64,000 nt of DNA, taken from assembly GCA_000026125.1 (NCBI GenBank), contig CU207211.1:2852001-2916000 (forward strand). The letters are read 5' to 3'. Both the position numbers and the translations under genes were made by a program. The notes beneath the pieces are model-generated. The model worked only from the letters and a program-made list of their open reading frames with translations. It was not told the DNA's origin and made no database searches. This DNA comes from Herminiimonas arsenicoxydans (GTDB lineage: Bacteria > Pseudomonadota > Gammaproteobacteria > Burkholderiales > Burkholderiaceae_D). Below, in pieces: positions 56,496-64,000 of the stretch. Numbering within the stretch: position 1 is the first letter of the stretch; every line of letters begins with the position of its first letter.

Positions 56496-57197
56496 ATGAA
56501 TTCTGCAAATAGCGCATTGGTACTCTTCAGCGGCGGACAAGATTCCACCACCTGCCTGGCCTGGGCGCTCACGCACTATGCACGAGTGGAAACCATAGGT
56601 TTCGACTATGGCCAGCGCCACGCCATCGAATTGGCGGTACGTCCATTCCTGCTGGAAAAAATGCGTTTGATTTCGCCTGAATGGGATGGCAGGCTGGGCG
56701 CAGATCACATGATCGATCTTTCCCTCATCGCAAAAATTTCCAATACTGCATTGACCAGCAATGTCGAAATTGCGATGCTGGAAAACGGCCTGCCCAATAC
56801 CTTCGTACCCGGCCGCAATCTACTCTTCATGACAGTCGCCGCCACTGTGGCGTATCGCCGCGGCTTGGATGTGCTGGTAGGCGGCATGTGCGAAACCGAT
56901 TTTTCCGGTTATCCGGATTGCCGTGACGACACCATGAAAGCCCTGCAGGTCACACTCAATCTCGGCATGGCGACAAAATTGAAGGTCGAAACGCCGTTGA
57001 TGTGGATAGACAAGGCCGCTACGTGGAAAATGGCGCAGGATCTGGGCGGAACGCCTTTGCTCAATCTGGTTCGCACAGGAACGCACACCTGCTACCTTGG
57101 TGAACGCGGCGAATTGCACGACTGGGGCTATGGCTGCGGGAACTGTCCGGCATGCAAGCTGCGCGCACGCGGATATGCCGACTTCATTGCCGGATAA
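56496..57197 (+). CDS. queC: 7-cyano-7-deazaguanine synthase
   Basis: The 233-residue protein has the PP-loop SGGQDSTT near the N-terminus and the zinc-binding C-terminal cysteines in [10 protein letters not shown]. It converts carboxydeazaguanine to preQ0 for queuosine synthesis, using ATP and ammonia. Other que genes are not in the window. A preQ riboswitch was looked for upstream and not recognised. Confidence 0.95.
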   Translation: MNSANSALVLFSGGQDSTTCLAWALTHYARVETIGFDYGQRHAIELAVRPFLLEKMRLISPEWDGRLGADHMIDLSLIAKISNTALTSNVEIAMLENGLPNTFVPGRNLLFMTVAATVAYRRGLDVLVGGMCETDFSGYPDCRDDTMKALQVTLNLGMATKLKVETPLMWIDKAATWKMAQDLGGTPLLNLVRTGTHTCYLGERGELHDWGYGCGNCPACKLRARGYADFIAG

Positions 57198-57288
57198 GCT
57201 TGCTGCACGCACGGCGCAAGCCGGGCTTGAAGCCTGCCTCCGTTGAAGACAGGTACAGTAGCCTGCCCTCAACGAGCATTAATACCTA

Positions 57289-57735
57289 TCAATAACGCTG
57301 GTTTTGCATAGGCATAGGCTGCGCAGGTTCCGGCTGCGGTCCGACAATGACCGTGGTGGTTTCACGATAAATGCCACCGGTTCCCACGCTGCCCGAAACC
57401 GTTCCTTCGCCGCGTACGCGACGTGCGCAATCCTCGCGGTCCGCAGCCGGCAATGCATTGCAGCGCATGAGCGCGTTTTGCTCGTACGAGGCCGCACCCT
57501 CACTCAAGCGACCACGCCTGGCGTCGTTCAGTGCTGCGCCAGCCTCTTTCAGACAAGTCGCCTTATCCTCATAGGTTTGCCCTTTGAGGCAGGCGGCACG
57601 CTCTTGCTGATAAGTGCTGGTGGCGGCATCGGCTGCCAGTGCAGCAGTCGATCCCAATGACAAGCCCACCGCAAAAACGGCTAGGGCAAGTGCGCGTTGC
57701 GGCACCTTACAAAATGCATCGTGAGCAAATAACAT
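57289..57735 (-). CDS. Exported Cys-containing hypothetical protein
   Basis: The 148-residue protein has a signal peptide (ALALAVFAVGLSLGSTAALAAD) and a mature part with five cysteines (AACLKG, ATCLKE, MRCNAL, DCARR), followed by a Gly/Pro/Gln-rich tail. GGAGG precedes the ATG. I recognise no domain; it resembles small secreted proteins common in Burkholderiales. The regular cysteine spacing suggests disulfides in the periplasm. Confidence 0.75.
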   Translation of the reverse strand: MLFAHDAFCKVPQRALALAVFAVGLSLGSTAALAADAATSTYQQERAACLKGQTYEDKATCLKEAGAALNDARRGRLSEGAASYEQNALMRCNALPAADREDCARRVRGEGTVSGSVGTGGIYRETTTVIVGPQPEPAQPMPMQNQRY

Positions 57736-58000
57736 GTTGTCCTCCTGCTTAAAAATCTCAGGCTAGAACGCAAACACTGCCTTGTATGTGCGCTAGCCAA
57801 CTTATGAAAAATGAAAATAGCGCAATCCTGAACATGAAAGCAAACTTGTCTGCATAAGCCATATGCGCGACTATTTTCCCTGCACAATTTCTTGATTCAA
57901 TGACATACTTGCCCTGGCAAAATTGCCCATCGCGTTCGCAGTCCTGATCCTGCTTCCGATCCGGCCATGAATTTATTTAAAAACTTCCAAGAGATACGCA

Positions 58001-58633
58001 ATGCCTTCACCCAAAGCACCACGCAAACACTTTTCCATGTTGCGCGGCTTTCACCTCGCTGATTTTTTTACACTGGGCAATGCGGCTTGCGGTGTCGCTG
58101 CTGTATTTTTCGCGATGCTCTATATGAACAGCCAGTCGCTCACCCATTTTTATGCAGCGGCGGCAATGGCTCCCGCCGCATTTATATTCGATGTGCTGGA
58201 CGGCAAGATTGCTCGCTGGCGTCGCCAGCACTCAGCGATGGGACGCGAACTCGATTCGCTCGCCGATGTCATTTCATTCGGCCTCGCGCCGGTCACGCTG
58301 GGTTTTGCTGCCGGCTTAACCGGCGGCTGGGATTGGGTGGCGATGATTTATTTCGTCTGCTGCGGCGTCAGCCGTCTGGCCCGTTACAACGTCACTGCAG
58401 AAACCCTGTCCGAAGGCGCTGACAAGGTGGCGTATTTTGAAGGCACGCCCATTCCCACCAGCGTGCTGATTACCGGCATATTGGCCTGGCTGGCATCGCA
58501 GGGGCGCATAGGCTCGGCAATTGCCGGCGACATCTGGATGCTGGGCCCGTGGGAACTGCACCCATTCGCCTTGCTGTTCGTCTTGTCCGGGACCTTAATG
58601 ATCAGCAAGACGCTGCATATCCCGAAACTGTAA
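58001..58633 (+). CDS. pssA: CDP-diacylglycerol-serine O-phosphatidyltransferase
   Basis: The 210-residue membrane protein carries the CDP-alcohol phosphatidyltransferase motif D-G-x2-A-R-x8-G-x3-D-x3-D in FDVLDGKIARWRRQHSAMG and RELDSLADV. Its length and start (HFSMLRGFHLADFFTLGN) fit the subclass II phosphatidylserine synthase. The product feeds phosphatidylethanolamine synthesis. The gene is not beside psd or a branched-chain operon, as it is in many relatives. Confidence 0.88.
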   Translation: MPSPKAPRKHFSMLRGFHLADFFTLGNAACGVAAVFFAMLYMNSQSLTHFYAAAAMAPAAFIFDVLDGKIARWRRQHSAMGRELDSLADVISFGLAPVTLGFAAGLTGGWDWVAMIYFVCCGVSRLARYNVTAETLSEGADKVAYFEGTPIPTSVLITGILAWLASQGRIGSAIAGDIWMLGPWELHPFALLFVLSGTLMISKTLHIPKL

Positions 58634-58657
58634 GCACAGCCGCAGGCAAGATCCGCG

Positions 58658-58732
58658 CTACAAACGATAAAGCAATGCAGCAATCACCACTGCGGCAGCC
58701 GATGCCGCAGTAATCGCATCAAGTAAATTCAT
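58658..58732 (-). CDS. Candidate 24-aa single-helix membrane peptide
   Basis: An ATG at 58732 preceded by a strong GGAGG (58738-58742) opens a 24-codon frame ending in TAG at 58658. The product has a polar start (MNLLDAIT) and a hydrophobic Ala/Val/Leu helix ending LLYRL, the form of small stress membrane peptides. The frame is also open upstream to 58945, but only the inner ATG has a good ribosome site. It is convergent with pssA. Confidence 0.45.
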   Translation of the reverse strand: MNLLDAITAASAAAVVIAALLYRL

Positions 58733-58978
58733 GGCAAGACCTCCTTGCATCATTGCTCCGCAGCCAGAGCGGAATTCTTCGTCCAGCCGCTTCAGATTAC
58801 ACATCAGGCACATCATCGCCAACGAAGATTTTGACTGATGTATATGAAAAAAAACCAATATCCCGCCCAGGTCCAAAATGTAACAAGGCGTAAATGCATT
58901 GGTGCAGCATGGCGAATGCCTCTTCAATACGAAAACAGCGTGCATTCCTGTCTGGCCACCTTACTCAAGGGGAAAATC

Positions 58979-59263
58979 ATGAATATAAAAGCAATGACAT
59001 TAACAATTGCTCTGCTGGGCAATGTCGCATTTTTGCAACCGTCCATGGCCACAGGGACGCGCTCGGATGCAACGCAACATTCCACCCCGAACAAGAATGC
59101 AAGCGCCATTGAAAGCATCACCAAGTCGCAAGCCAGGGCTGCCAGAATGTTTCGCGTGGTAGAGAATTTTGAAAAAATAGATGCCAATCGCGATGGACGC
59201 GTGACACGCCATGAATTACGCCTGTATGCGCTTTCCACCCGACGCCATGTGCCTATGACCTGA
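58979..59263 (+). CDS. Exported EF-hand-like small protein
   Basis: The 94-residue protein has a signal peptide (LTIALLGNVAFLQPSMATG) and one canonical EF-hand loop DANRDGRVTRHE, with Asp/Asn/Asp at the calcium positions 1, 3, 5 and a Glu at 12. The preceding residues form a helix (ARAARMFRVVENFEKI). It probably binds calcium in the periplasm. A purine-rich AAGGGG lies ahead of the ATG. Partner and role are unknown. Confidence 0.75.
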   Translation: MNIKAMTLTIALLGNVAFLQPSMATGTRSDATQHSTPNKNASAIESITKSQARAARMFRVVENFEKIDANRDGRVTRHELRLYALSTRRHVPMT

Positions 59264-59511
59264 TGCACATCTGCGCATGCATGCCGCCATCCGAAAATAC
59301 CCCCTGCTTACCCCCGATTTTTCCGCTTTTCATTACCCTGCATTTCCGCATCCGCCCCTTTTTGCTGCGGCCACAACAAATGGCGTATCAAGTTGCCAAT
59401 AATTGAAAAATCAGCCGCCAGATCGCGCGTCTATGGCATGCTGGCGCGAGCATCACAATAATGAGCCGACAAGCGCATCCATGCGCACACGGCCGCCTCA
59501 GGGGAGACAGC

Positions 59512-60645
59512 ATGTTCTATTCTTTGCGTACATTGATTGCAGGTCTGATTTTCGTCAATTTTTTCTGCCCTGCTTATGCAGAAGATGGCGTGACCGATAC
59601 CAGGATCTTGATCGGCCAGACAGTCGGCCTGACCGGCACCATCGCCGGCCCGGTAAAAGAAATGAATGAAGGCGCCAACGCCTATCTCGCCAGCGTCAAC
59701 AGCCGCGGCGGCGTCAATGGTCGCAGGATCGAATTGCTCACGCTGGACGACAAGTTCGATGCCAAGCTGGCCGCGGCAAATGCAGAGCTGCTGGTCAAGA
59801 AGGAGCGCGTGTTTGCCCTGTTCCAGAATCGCGGCACGCCGCTCACGGAAGCCATCACTCCCATTCTGGCCGCCAACAAAATCCCGCTGATTGCCCCCAG
59901 TACCGGCGCGATGGTTTTTCATGCACCCGTCAATCCGCTGCTGTTCAACGTACGCGCAAAATATCAGGATGAGGTGAGGAAAGGCGTCGAGCATTTCGCC
60001 ACCATAGGCTCAAGCAGCATAGGCCTGCTGCACGTAGACGATTCCTTTGGCACGGATGGACTGGCGGGTTTCGTCAGCGCGATGAATGAGCGCAACATGA
60101 TTCCAGCCATCGTTGCCTCTTTCCCCCGCACCAAACCGGATTATGAGGTAACCGCCAATGCCATCGTCAAGGCGAATCCGAACGCCCTGATCATCGTCAG
60201 CTCTTCTGCCCATACCATTGCAATTATCAAGGCCATCCGCGCCAAGGGCAGTCTGGTGCAAATCATGACGCTATCGAACAATTCTTCGCAGTCGTTCGTG
60301 CAGGAGCTGGGCCCTGCCGGCACTGGCGTGATCGTGTCGCAAATTACGCCGGCGCCGAATTCGGTGACTACCGGTTTGGGCAAGGAATTCATGGCACTGG
60401 CCAAGGCCAACAATGCCACCGTGTCGTACGCTGCGATGGAGGGTTTTGTCGCCGCCAAGGTATTGGTCGAGGGCTTGAAACGTGCAGGTCGCAATCTGAC
60501 GCGCGAAGGCTTCGTGCGTGCGCTGGAATCCATCCAGAAATTCGATATGGGCGGCTTGATGGTCAGCTATGCACCTACCGATCACACCGGCAGCGAATTT
60601 GTTGAAATGACGATGATCAGCAAGGATGGACGCTTCATCCGCTAA
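59512..60645 (+). CDS. ABC transporter substrate-binding protein (branched-chain amino acid type)
   Basis: The 377-residue protein has a signal peptide (LIAGLIFVNFFCPAYAED) and the periplasmic binding-protein type 1 fold of the Leu/Ile/Val family (TRILIGQTVGLTGTIAG, VNGRRIELLTLDD, GTPLTEAITPILAANKIPL). It would bind an amino acid or other small solute. No permease or ATPase gene is near, so it is an orphan. The ATG at 59512 has GGGGAGA upstream; the frame also opens at 59461. Confidence 0.88.
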   Translation: MFYSLRTLIAGLIFVNFFCPAYAEDGVTDTRILIGQTVGLTGTIAGPVKEMNEGANAYLASVNSRGGVNGRRIELLTLDDKFDAKLAAANAELLVKKERVFALFQNRGTPLTEAITPILAANKIPLIAPSTGAMVFHAPVNPLLFNVRAKYQDEVRKGVEHFATIGSSSIGLLHVDDSFGTDGLAGFVSAMNERNMIPAIVASFPRTKPDYEVTANAIVKANPNALIIVSSSAHTIAIIKAIRAKGSLVQIMTLSNNSSQSFVQELGPAGTGVIVSQITPAPNSVTTGLGKEFMALAKANNATVSYAAMEGFVAAKVLVEGLKRAGRNLTREGFVRALESIQKFDMGGLMVSYAPTDHTGSEFVEMTMISKDGRFIR

Positions 60646-60690
60646 AATTTATGCACTGGAAACAAGCGGCTATCTGCTGTTGACTAGCAG

Positions 60691-61935
60691 CTAGCCGGGA
60701 GTTTTCACTTCATTGATGGCAAGCGCCACCGCCTTCACCCGCGCTTCGTGGATGGCCTCCGGAATGCGTGCCGGCTGATCCGGCCAGCGCTGCTGCATGA
60801 GGGCTGCAATCTCGCCGCCATTGACCGTTTGCGCAGCAGCCAATGCCTTTTGCATATACGCATTCTGCGGAAACGGCACATCGGCAAATCCGGTACGACC
60901 GCGATGATCGCATTCCGATGCCTGCAACATGTCGATGAAACGTTGTGGCTTGCGAAAGGCATCGCAACGCTCAAACAAAGTCACGATGGTTGCTGCGCGC
61001 AACTCCAGTGCACGACCGATATTGCCGTGTTCACGCGCCGTCATTACCGACAGATCGCGGCAATCGTTGGGTATCTTCAGGCGCTGGCACACCGTCTCTA
61101 CCAGCTTCGCACTCTGCATCTCGTGACCGTGATGACGCGGCCACATCTCCGGTGGCGTTACACCCTTGCCCAGATCATGAAATAGCGCGGCGCAGCGTAT
61201 CGGCAGCGCCAGATTCTGCTGTGCCGCGTGATCGACCACCATCATCACATGTACCCCGGTATCGATTTCCGGATGATATTTTTCCGGCTGCGGCACACCC
61301 CACAAGGCATCGAGCTCCGGCAGCATTCTTTGTAGGGCGCCGCAATCGCGTAATACCGCAAACATGCGCGACGGCTGCACCTCCATCAAACCGCGCGCCA
61401 GCTCCTGCCAGGTACGTTCCGGCACCAGCGCATCGACTTCGCCCGCCGCGACCATCGCCTGCATCAATGCATTGGTTTCCGCCGCCACCGAAAATTGCGG
61501 AAAGCGTGCGGCAAAGCGCGCCACGCGCAGTATGCGCACCGGATCTTCTGCAAACGCAGACGATACATGCCGAAAGATTTTTTGTTCGAGATCGCGCCGA
61601 CCGCCGAAAGGATCGATGATCCTGCCATCGGCATCCTTGGCCATCGCATTCACCGTCAGGTCGCGCCGGATCAAATCCTCTTCCAGCGTGACGCCGGCAT
61701 CGGTATGAAATACGAAGCCTTTGTACCCGGGCGCAGTCTTGCGTTCGGTGCGCGCCAGCGCATATTCTTCATGCGTGACCGGGTGCAGGAATACCGGAAA
61801 ATCCTTGCCGACCGGCGTGTAGTTCTGCGCGATCATTTGTTCGGGCGTCGCGCCGACCACCACGTAGTCGCGATCCTTGACCGCCACACCCAGCAATTCA
61901 TCGCGCACCGCGCCGCCTACGATATAGATTTTCAT
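60691..61935 (-). CDS. cca: Multifunctional CCA protein (tRNA nucleotidyltransferase)
   Basis: The 414-residue protein has the class II nucleotidyltransferase core (GGAVRDELLG, RDYVVVGATPEQM, LIRRDLTVNAMA) and a C-terminal HD domain with LFHDLGKG. It adds or repairs the CCA end of tRNAs; the HD domain gives phosphodiesterase/phosphatase activities. The start MKIYIVGG at 61935 is preferred over 61974. It follows the glutathione transferase gene on the same strand. Confidence 0.95.
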   Translation of the reverse strand: MKIYIVGGAVRDELLGVAVKDRDYVVVGATPEQMIAQNYTPVGKDFPVFLHPVTHEEYALARTERKTAPGYKGFVFHTDAGVTLEEDLIRRDLTVNAMAKDADGRIIDPFGGRRDLEQKIFRHVSSAFAEDPVRILRVARFAARFPQFSVAAETNALMQAMVAAGEVDALVPERTWQELARGLMEVQPSRMFAVLRDCGALQRMLPELDALWGVPQPEKYHPEIDTGVHVMMVVDHAAQQNLALPIRCAALFHDLGKGVTPPEMWPRHHGHEMQSAKLVETVCQRLKIPNDCRDLSVMTAREHGNIGRALELRAATIVTLFERCDAFRKPQRFIDMLQASECDHRGRTGFADVPFPQNAYMQKALAAAQTVNGGEIAALMQQRWPDQPARIPEAIHEARVKAVALAINEVKTPG

Positions 61936-61957
61936 TTCAGAAGAACGCAATCCGGAC

Positions 61958-62671
61958 TCAATCAGGATAGACATCGTACTTTGGGATGCGCGCGGTTTCG
62001 GCCAGCGCGCCGCTGATCCATTGCGCTACCGCAGGATGTGCCGCCACCCGTTCGACGTAGGCATCGAGCGCCGGACCCAGCACGACATCATAGGTACGAA
62101 AACGCATGACAACCGGTGCGAAATACGCATCGGCGATCGAAAATTCACCGAACAGAAATTCGCTGGGACCGGACAAGGCAAGACAGGTTTCCCATATCTC
62201 GCTGATGCGTCCGATGTCTGCCTGAGCGTCTATGGTGCGTCCCTTGCCGGGAAACCTGGCGCGGATGTTCATCCACATCGCGGAGCGCACACCGGTAAAG
62301 CCTGAATGCATTTCTGCGCAAATCGAACGCGCCAGTGCGCGTGCCGCCACATCTTCCGGCCACATTTTCTTTTCCGGAAACTGCTCTGCCAGATATTCGC
62401 AGATTGCCAGCGAATCCCAGATCGTCGTTTCGCCGGCAAGCAGGATGGGCACCCGGCCGGCAGACGAATAATGCGCAATCTGCATCGCGGTATCCGCGCG
62501 ATCGAGCAGCAGGGAAACTTCCTGGAACGGGATGTTGAATGCCGTCATCGCCACCCACGGACGCATGGACCAGGATGAATAATTCTTGTTGGCGATGACC
62601 AGTTTCAAACCGTTTTTCCCGGTGCTGTCTAGTGTTTGCGACAGCGCCGGATCGAGTTCTGTAGTTTGCAT
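61958..62671 (-). CDS. Glutathione S-transferase family protein
   Basis: The 237-residue protein has a thioredoxin-like N domain (LVIANKNYSSWSMRPWVAM, about 27-45) and an all-helical C domain. The SSWSMRPW segment contains the likely glutathione-contacting Ser. It probably conjugates or reduces with glutathione; substrate unknown. An in-frame TTG at 62683 is an alternative start. It precedes cca, an association common in Burkholderiales. Confidence 0.88.
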   Translation of the reverse strand: MQTTELDPALSQTLDSTGKNGLKLVIANKNYSSWSMRPWVAMTAFNIPFQEVSLLLDRADTAMQIAHYSSAGRVPILLAGETTIWDSLAICEYLAEQFPEKKMWPEDVAARALARSICAEMHSGFTGVRSAMWMNIRARFPGKGRTIDAQADIGRISEIWETCLALSGPSEFLFGEFSIADAYFAPVVMRFRTYDVVLGPALDAYVERVAAHPAVAQWISGALAETARIPKYDVYPD

Positions 62672-62747
62672 AAATCCCGTCAAGAGAAAGTATTCTATTG
62701 GATGGTTTCAGCGGTAGCGTACGCGCCTGACGATCAACGCATGGTGA

Positions 62748-64000
62748 TCACGGCAAATCCGTCGGCACGAAAGACGCAGGTGCCACATTGCCCAGACGCG
62801 CCTTCAGCGATTGCGGTTTGCCCTCAAACATCGCGGCATAGTAAGTCGCATTCGACAATACTTTTTTCACGTAGTCGCGGGTTTCCGAAAATGGAATCGA
62901 CTCGGCAAAAATCGCCCCTTCCACCGGACGCGCCAGTGTCGAACGCCAGCTACGCGGACGTCCCGGCCCTGCATTGTAGGCGGCAGTTGCCAAGGTTTGC
63001 GAACCTTCCAGATCATTCAACACCATGTTCAGATAACTGGTGCCGAGCAGAATATTGGTTTCGATTTCATTGACCCGGCCTGGCGAGAAATCGCTCAATC
63101 CTATTTTCTTGGCGACATGTCTTGCGGTCGCCGGCATCAATTGCATCAAGCCCGAAGCGCCCACGTGCGAACGCGCATTCATGATGAAACGCGACTCCTG
63201 ACGAATCAAGCCATAGACCCAGGCCATTTCCATGCCCTGACGCTGTGTCGTTGCCTGCATGATGTCGCGATGCGGCGTAGGGAAGCGTTGCGTAAAATCG
63301 AACTCGGTTTTGGTCCGATCCGACGTATTGACCATGCGATCCAGCACATCGCTGCGACGCGCGAATTCTGCAGCCGCCAGCAGCTGCCTGTCATTCATCT
63401 TGCGCAATTCCCAGTTCCACTCGCGATAACCTTCAAAGCGCAAATCCAGATCGAAGAACTTGAGGGCACGACGGAAACCGGCATTGCTCGTCATCGGCGC
63501 GATTTCTTCTTCAGTCACAGGCAAGGCGCGCGCTGGAATCGTGATTTTCTGCCCCAGTTCTTCCAGCGCCAGCTGGCCGTAGAAACTGGTTTGCGGCGCT
63601 ATCGACTGGAAGCCTGCATGCGCCGCCTCGATCTTGCCCTCTTCACGCAGGGCACGTGCGAGCCAGTAAACCCAGGTTGCATCGCTACGCAAGGACGGCG
63701 GCATCGCTTCTATGCCGGCGCTCACCAGTTTCCAGTCGCCCGCGCGCAAGGCGGCACGAATCTTCCATTGATGCGCTTCCAGGGACAATGGCGCATTGCC
63801 GGCCTTGCGCCAGTATTGCATTGCCTCCGGCGCCAGCTTCATCGAAGCCTGATAGGCGATCTGCCCCCAGGCAAACCCTTCCTGTTTTTTGCTCAGCAAC
63901 AGCGTGTTATTCGACAGGGTATCGGCCGCCTGCGCCGGATTGCTTCTGGCGATGCGTCCCAGCGCAATGACATATACCTCATGCCGCACACGGCGAAAAC
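62748..64000 (-). CDS. slt: Soluble lytic murein transglycosylase, N-terminus cut by window edge
   Basis: The frame is open to the window edge. About 417 C-terminal residues are visible: a helical superhelix (U/L domain) and the catalytic transglycosylase domain with the Glu in GLIRQESRF and GASGLMQLMPATA, then NILLGTSYLNMVL and TAAYNAGPGRP. Slt cleaves peptidoglycan glycan strands with formation of 1,6-anhydro-muramic acid. The N-terminal signal peptide and part of the helical domain lie outside the window. Confidence 0.93.
   Translation of the reverse strand, partial: FRRVRHEVYVIALGRIARSNPAQAADTLSNNTLLLSKKQEGFAWGQIAYQASMKLAPEAMQYWRKAGNAPLSLEAHQWKIRAALRAGDWKLVSAGIEAMPPSLRSDATWVYWLARALREEGKIEAAHAGFQSIAPQTSFYGQLALEELGQKITIPARALPVTEEEIAPMTSNAGFRRALKFFDLDLRFEGYREWNWELRKMNDRQLLAAAEFARRSDVLDRMVNTSDRTKTEFDFTQRFPTPHRDIMQATTQRQGMEMAWVYGLIRQESRFIMNARSHVGASGLMQLMPATARHVAKKIGLSDFSPGRVNEIETNILLGTSYLNMVLNDLEGSQTLATAAYNAGPGRPRSWRSTLARPVEGAIFAESIPFSETRDYVKKVLSNATYYAAMFEGKPQSLKARLGNVAPASFVPTDLP

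Overview
The window looks like a chromosomal segment of a betaproteobacterium of the order Burkholderiales, most likely family Oxalobacteraceae (Herminiimonas/Janthinobacterium-like). The placement rests on gene order and protein character: ptsN-hprK-rapZ, mutM-dynamin-mutY, lolB-ispE-tRNA-Gln-prs-rplY-pth-ychF, ftsY-ftsE-ftsX-rpoH and a complete aa3-type cytochrome oxidase assembly locus. It was inferred by reading, not by a database search. Almost everything is vertically inherited housekeeping DNA. No transposase, integrase, phage gene, CRISPR array or rRNA was seen, and there is one tRNA.

Layout. 1-5.75 kb (minus strand): the upstream end of a leftward operon with a PlsC-like acyltransferase, a family 2 glycosyltransferase, a COG4648 membrane protein, an LpxL-like acyltransferase, a flavin-dependent halogenase-like protein and a polysaccharide deacetylase cut by the window edge. 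This set resembles the tailoring part of an aryl-polyene (xanthomonadin/flexirubin-like) pigment cluster. 6.2-9.3 kb (plus): ptsN, hprK, rapZ and a Lon-N-domain protein. 9.3-13.3 kb (minus): mutM, a dynamin-like GTPase and mutY, the oxidised-guanine repair genes. 13.4-23.1 kb (plus): a TPR protein, lolB, ispE, tRNA-Gln, prs, rplY, pth, ychF, a MOSC protein and a diguanylate cyclase. 23.2-27.7 kb (minus): ferredoxin, coaD, rsmD and an inactive/active pair of M16 peptidases. 27.8-31.7 kb (plus): ftsY, ftsE, ftsX and rpoH, with a perfect CIRCE operator ahead of rpoH.

31.7-40.7 kb (mostly minus): the cytochrome c oxidase locus. It holds subunits II, I and III, Cox11/CtaG, small assembly proteins, SURF1, an SCO-like protein, heme A synthase, heme O synthase and SenC/SCO1. 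Together they make heme A, deliver copper to CuA and CuB and build the enzyme; subunit II carries a fused cytochrome c domain. 41-46.9 kb: bioC-like methyltransferase, comF, trmL, a convergent copper-protein pair (PCuAC and DUF411), a di-iron ferritin-like protein, an exported glutathione peroxidase and a 3-methyladenine glycosylase. 47.2-53.7 kb: an OmpR/histidine-kinase pair, a TerC-family transporter with a structured leader, ProQ, a TauE/SafE permease and an MFS transporter. 53.7-64 kb: a PhaM-like protein, tandem DUF3108 proteins, queC, pssA, small exported proteins, an orphan amino-acid-type binding protein, cca, a glutathione transferase and a truncated lytic transglycosylase.

The most notable items outside ordinary gene calls are: the structured leader of the TerC gene; CIRCE at rpoH; a perfect 26-bp palindrome with a ferredoxin-start-like mini-ORF between coaD and fdx; several unannotated small ORFs (54, 28 and 24 codons) in or near operons; the dynamin-like GTPase embedded between mutM and mutY; and the TonB-like fusion to DUF3108.
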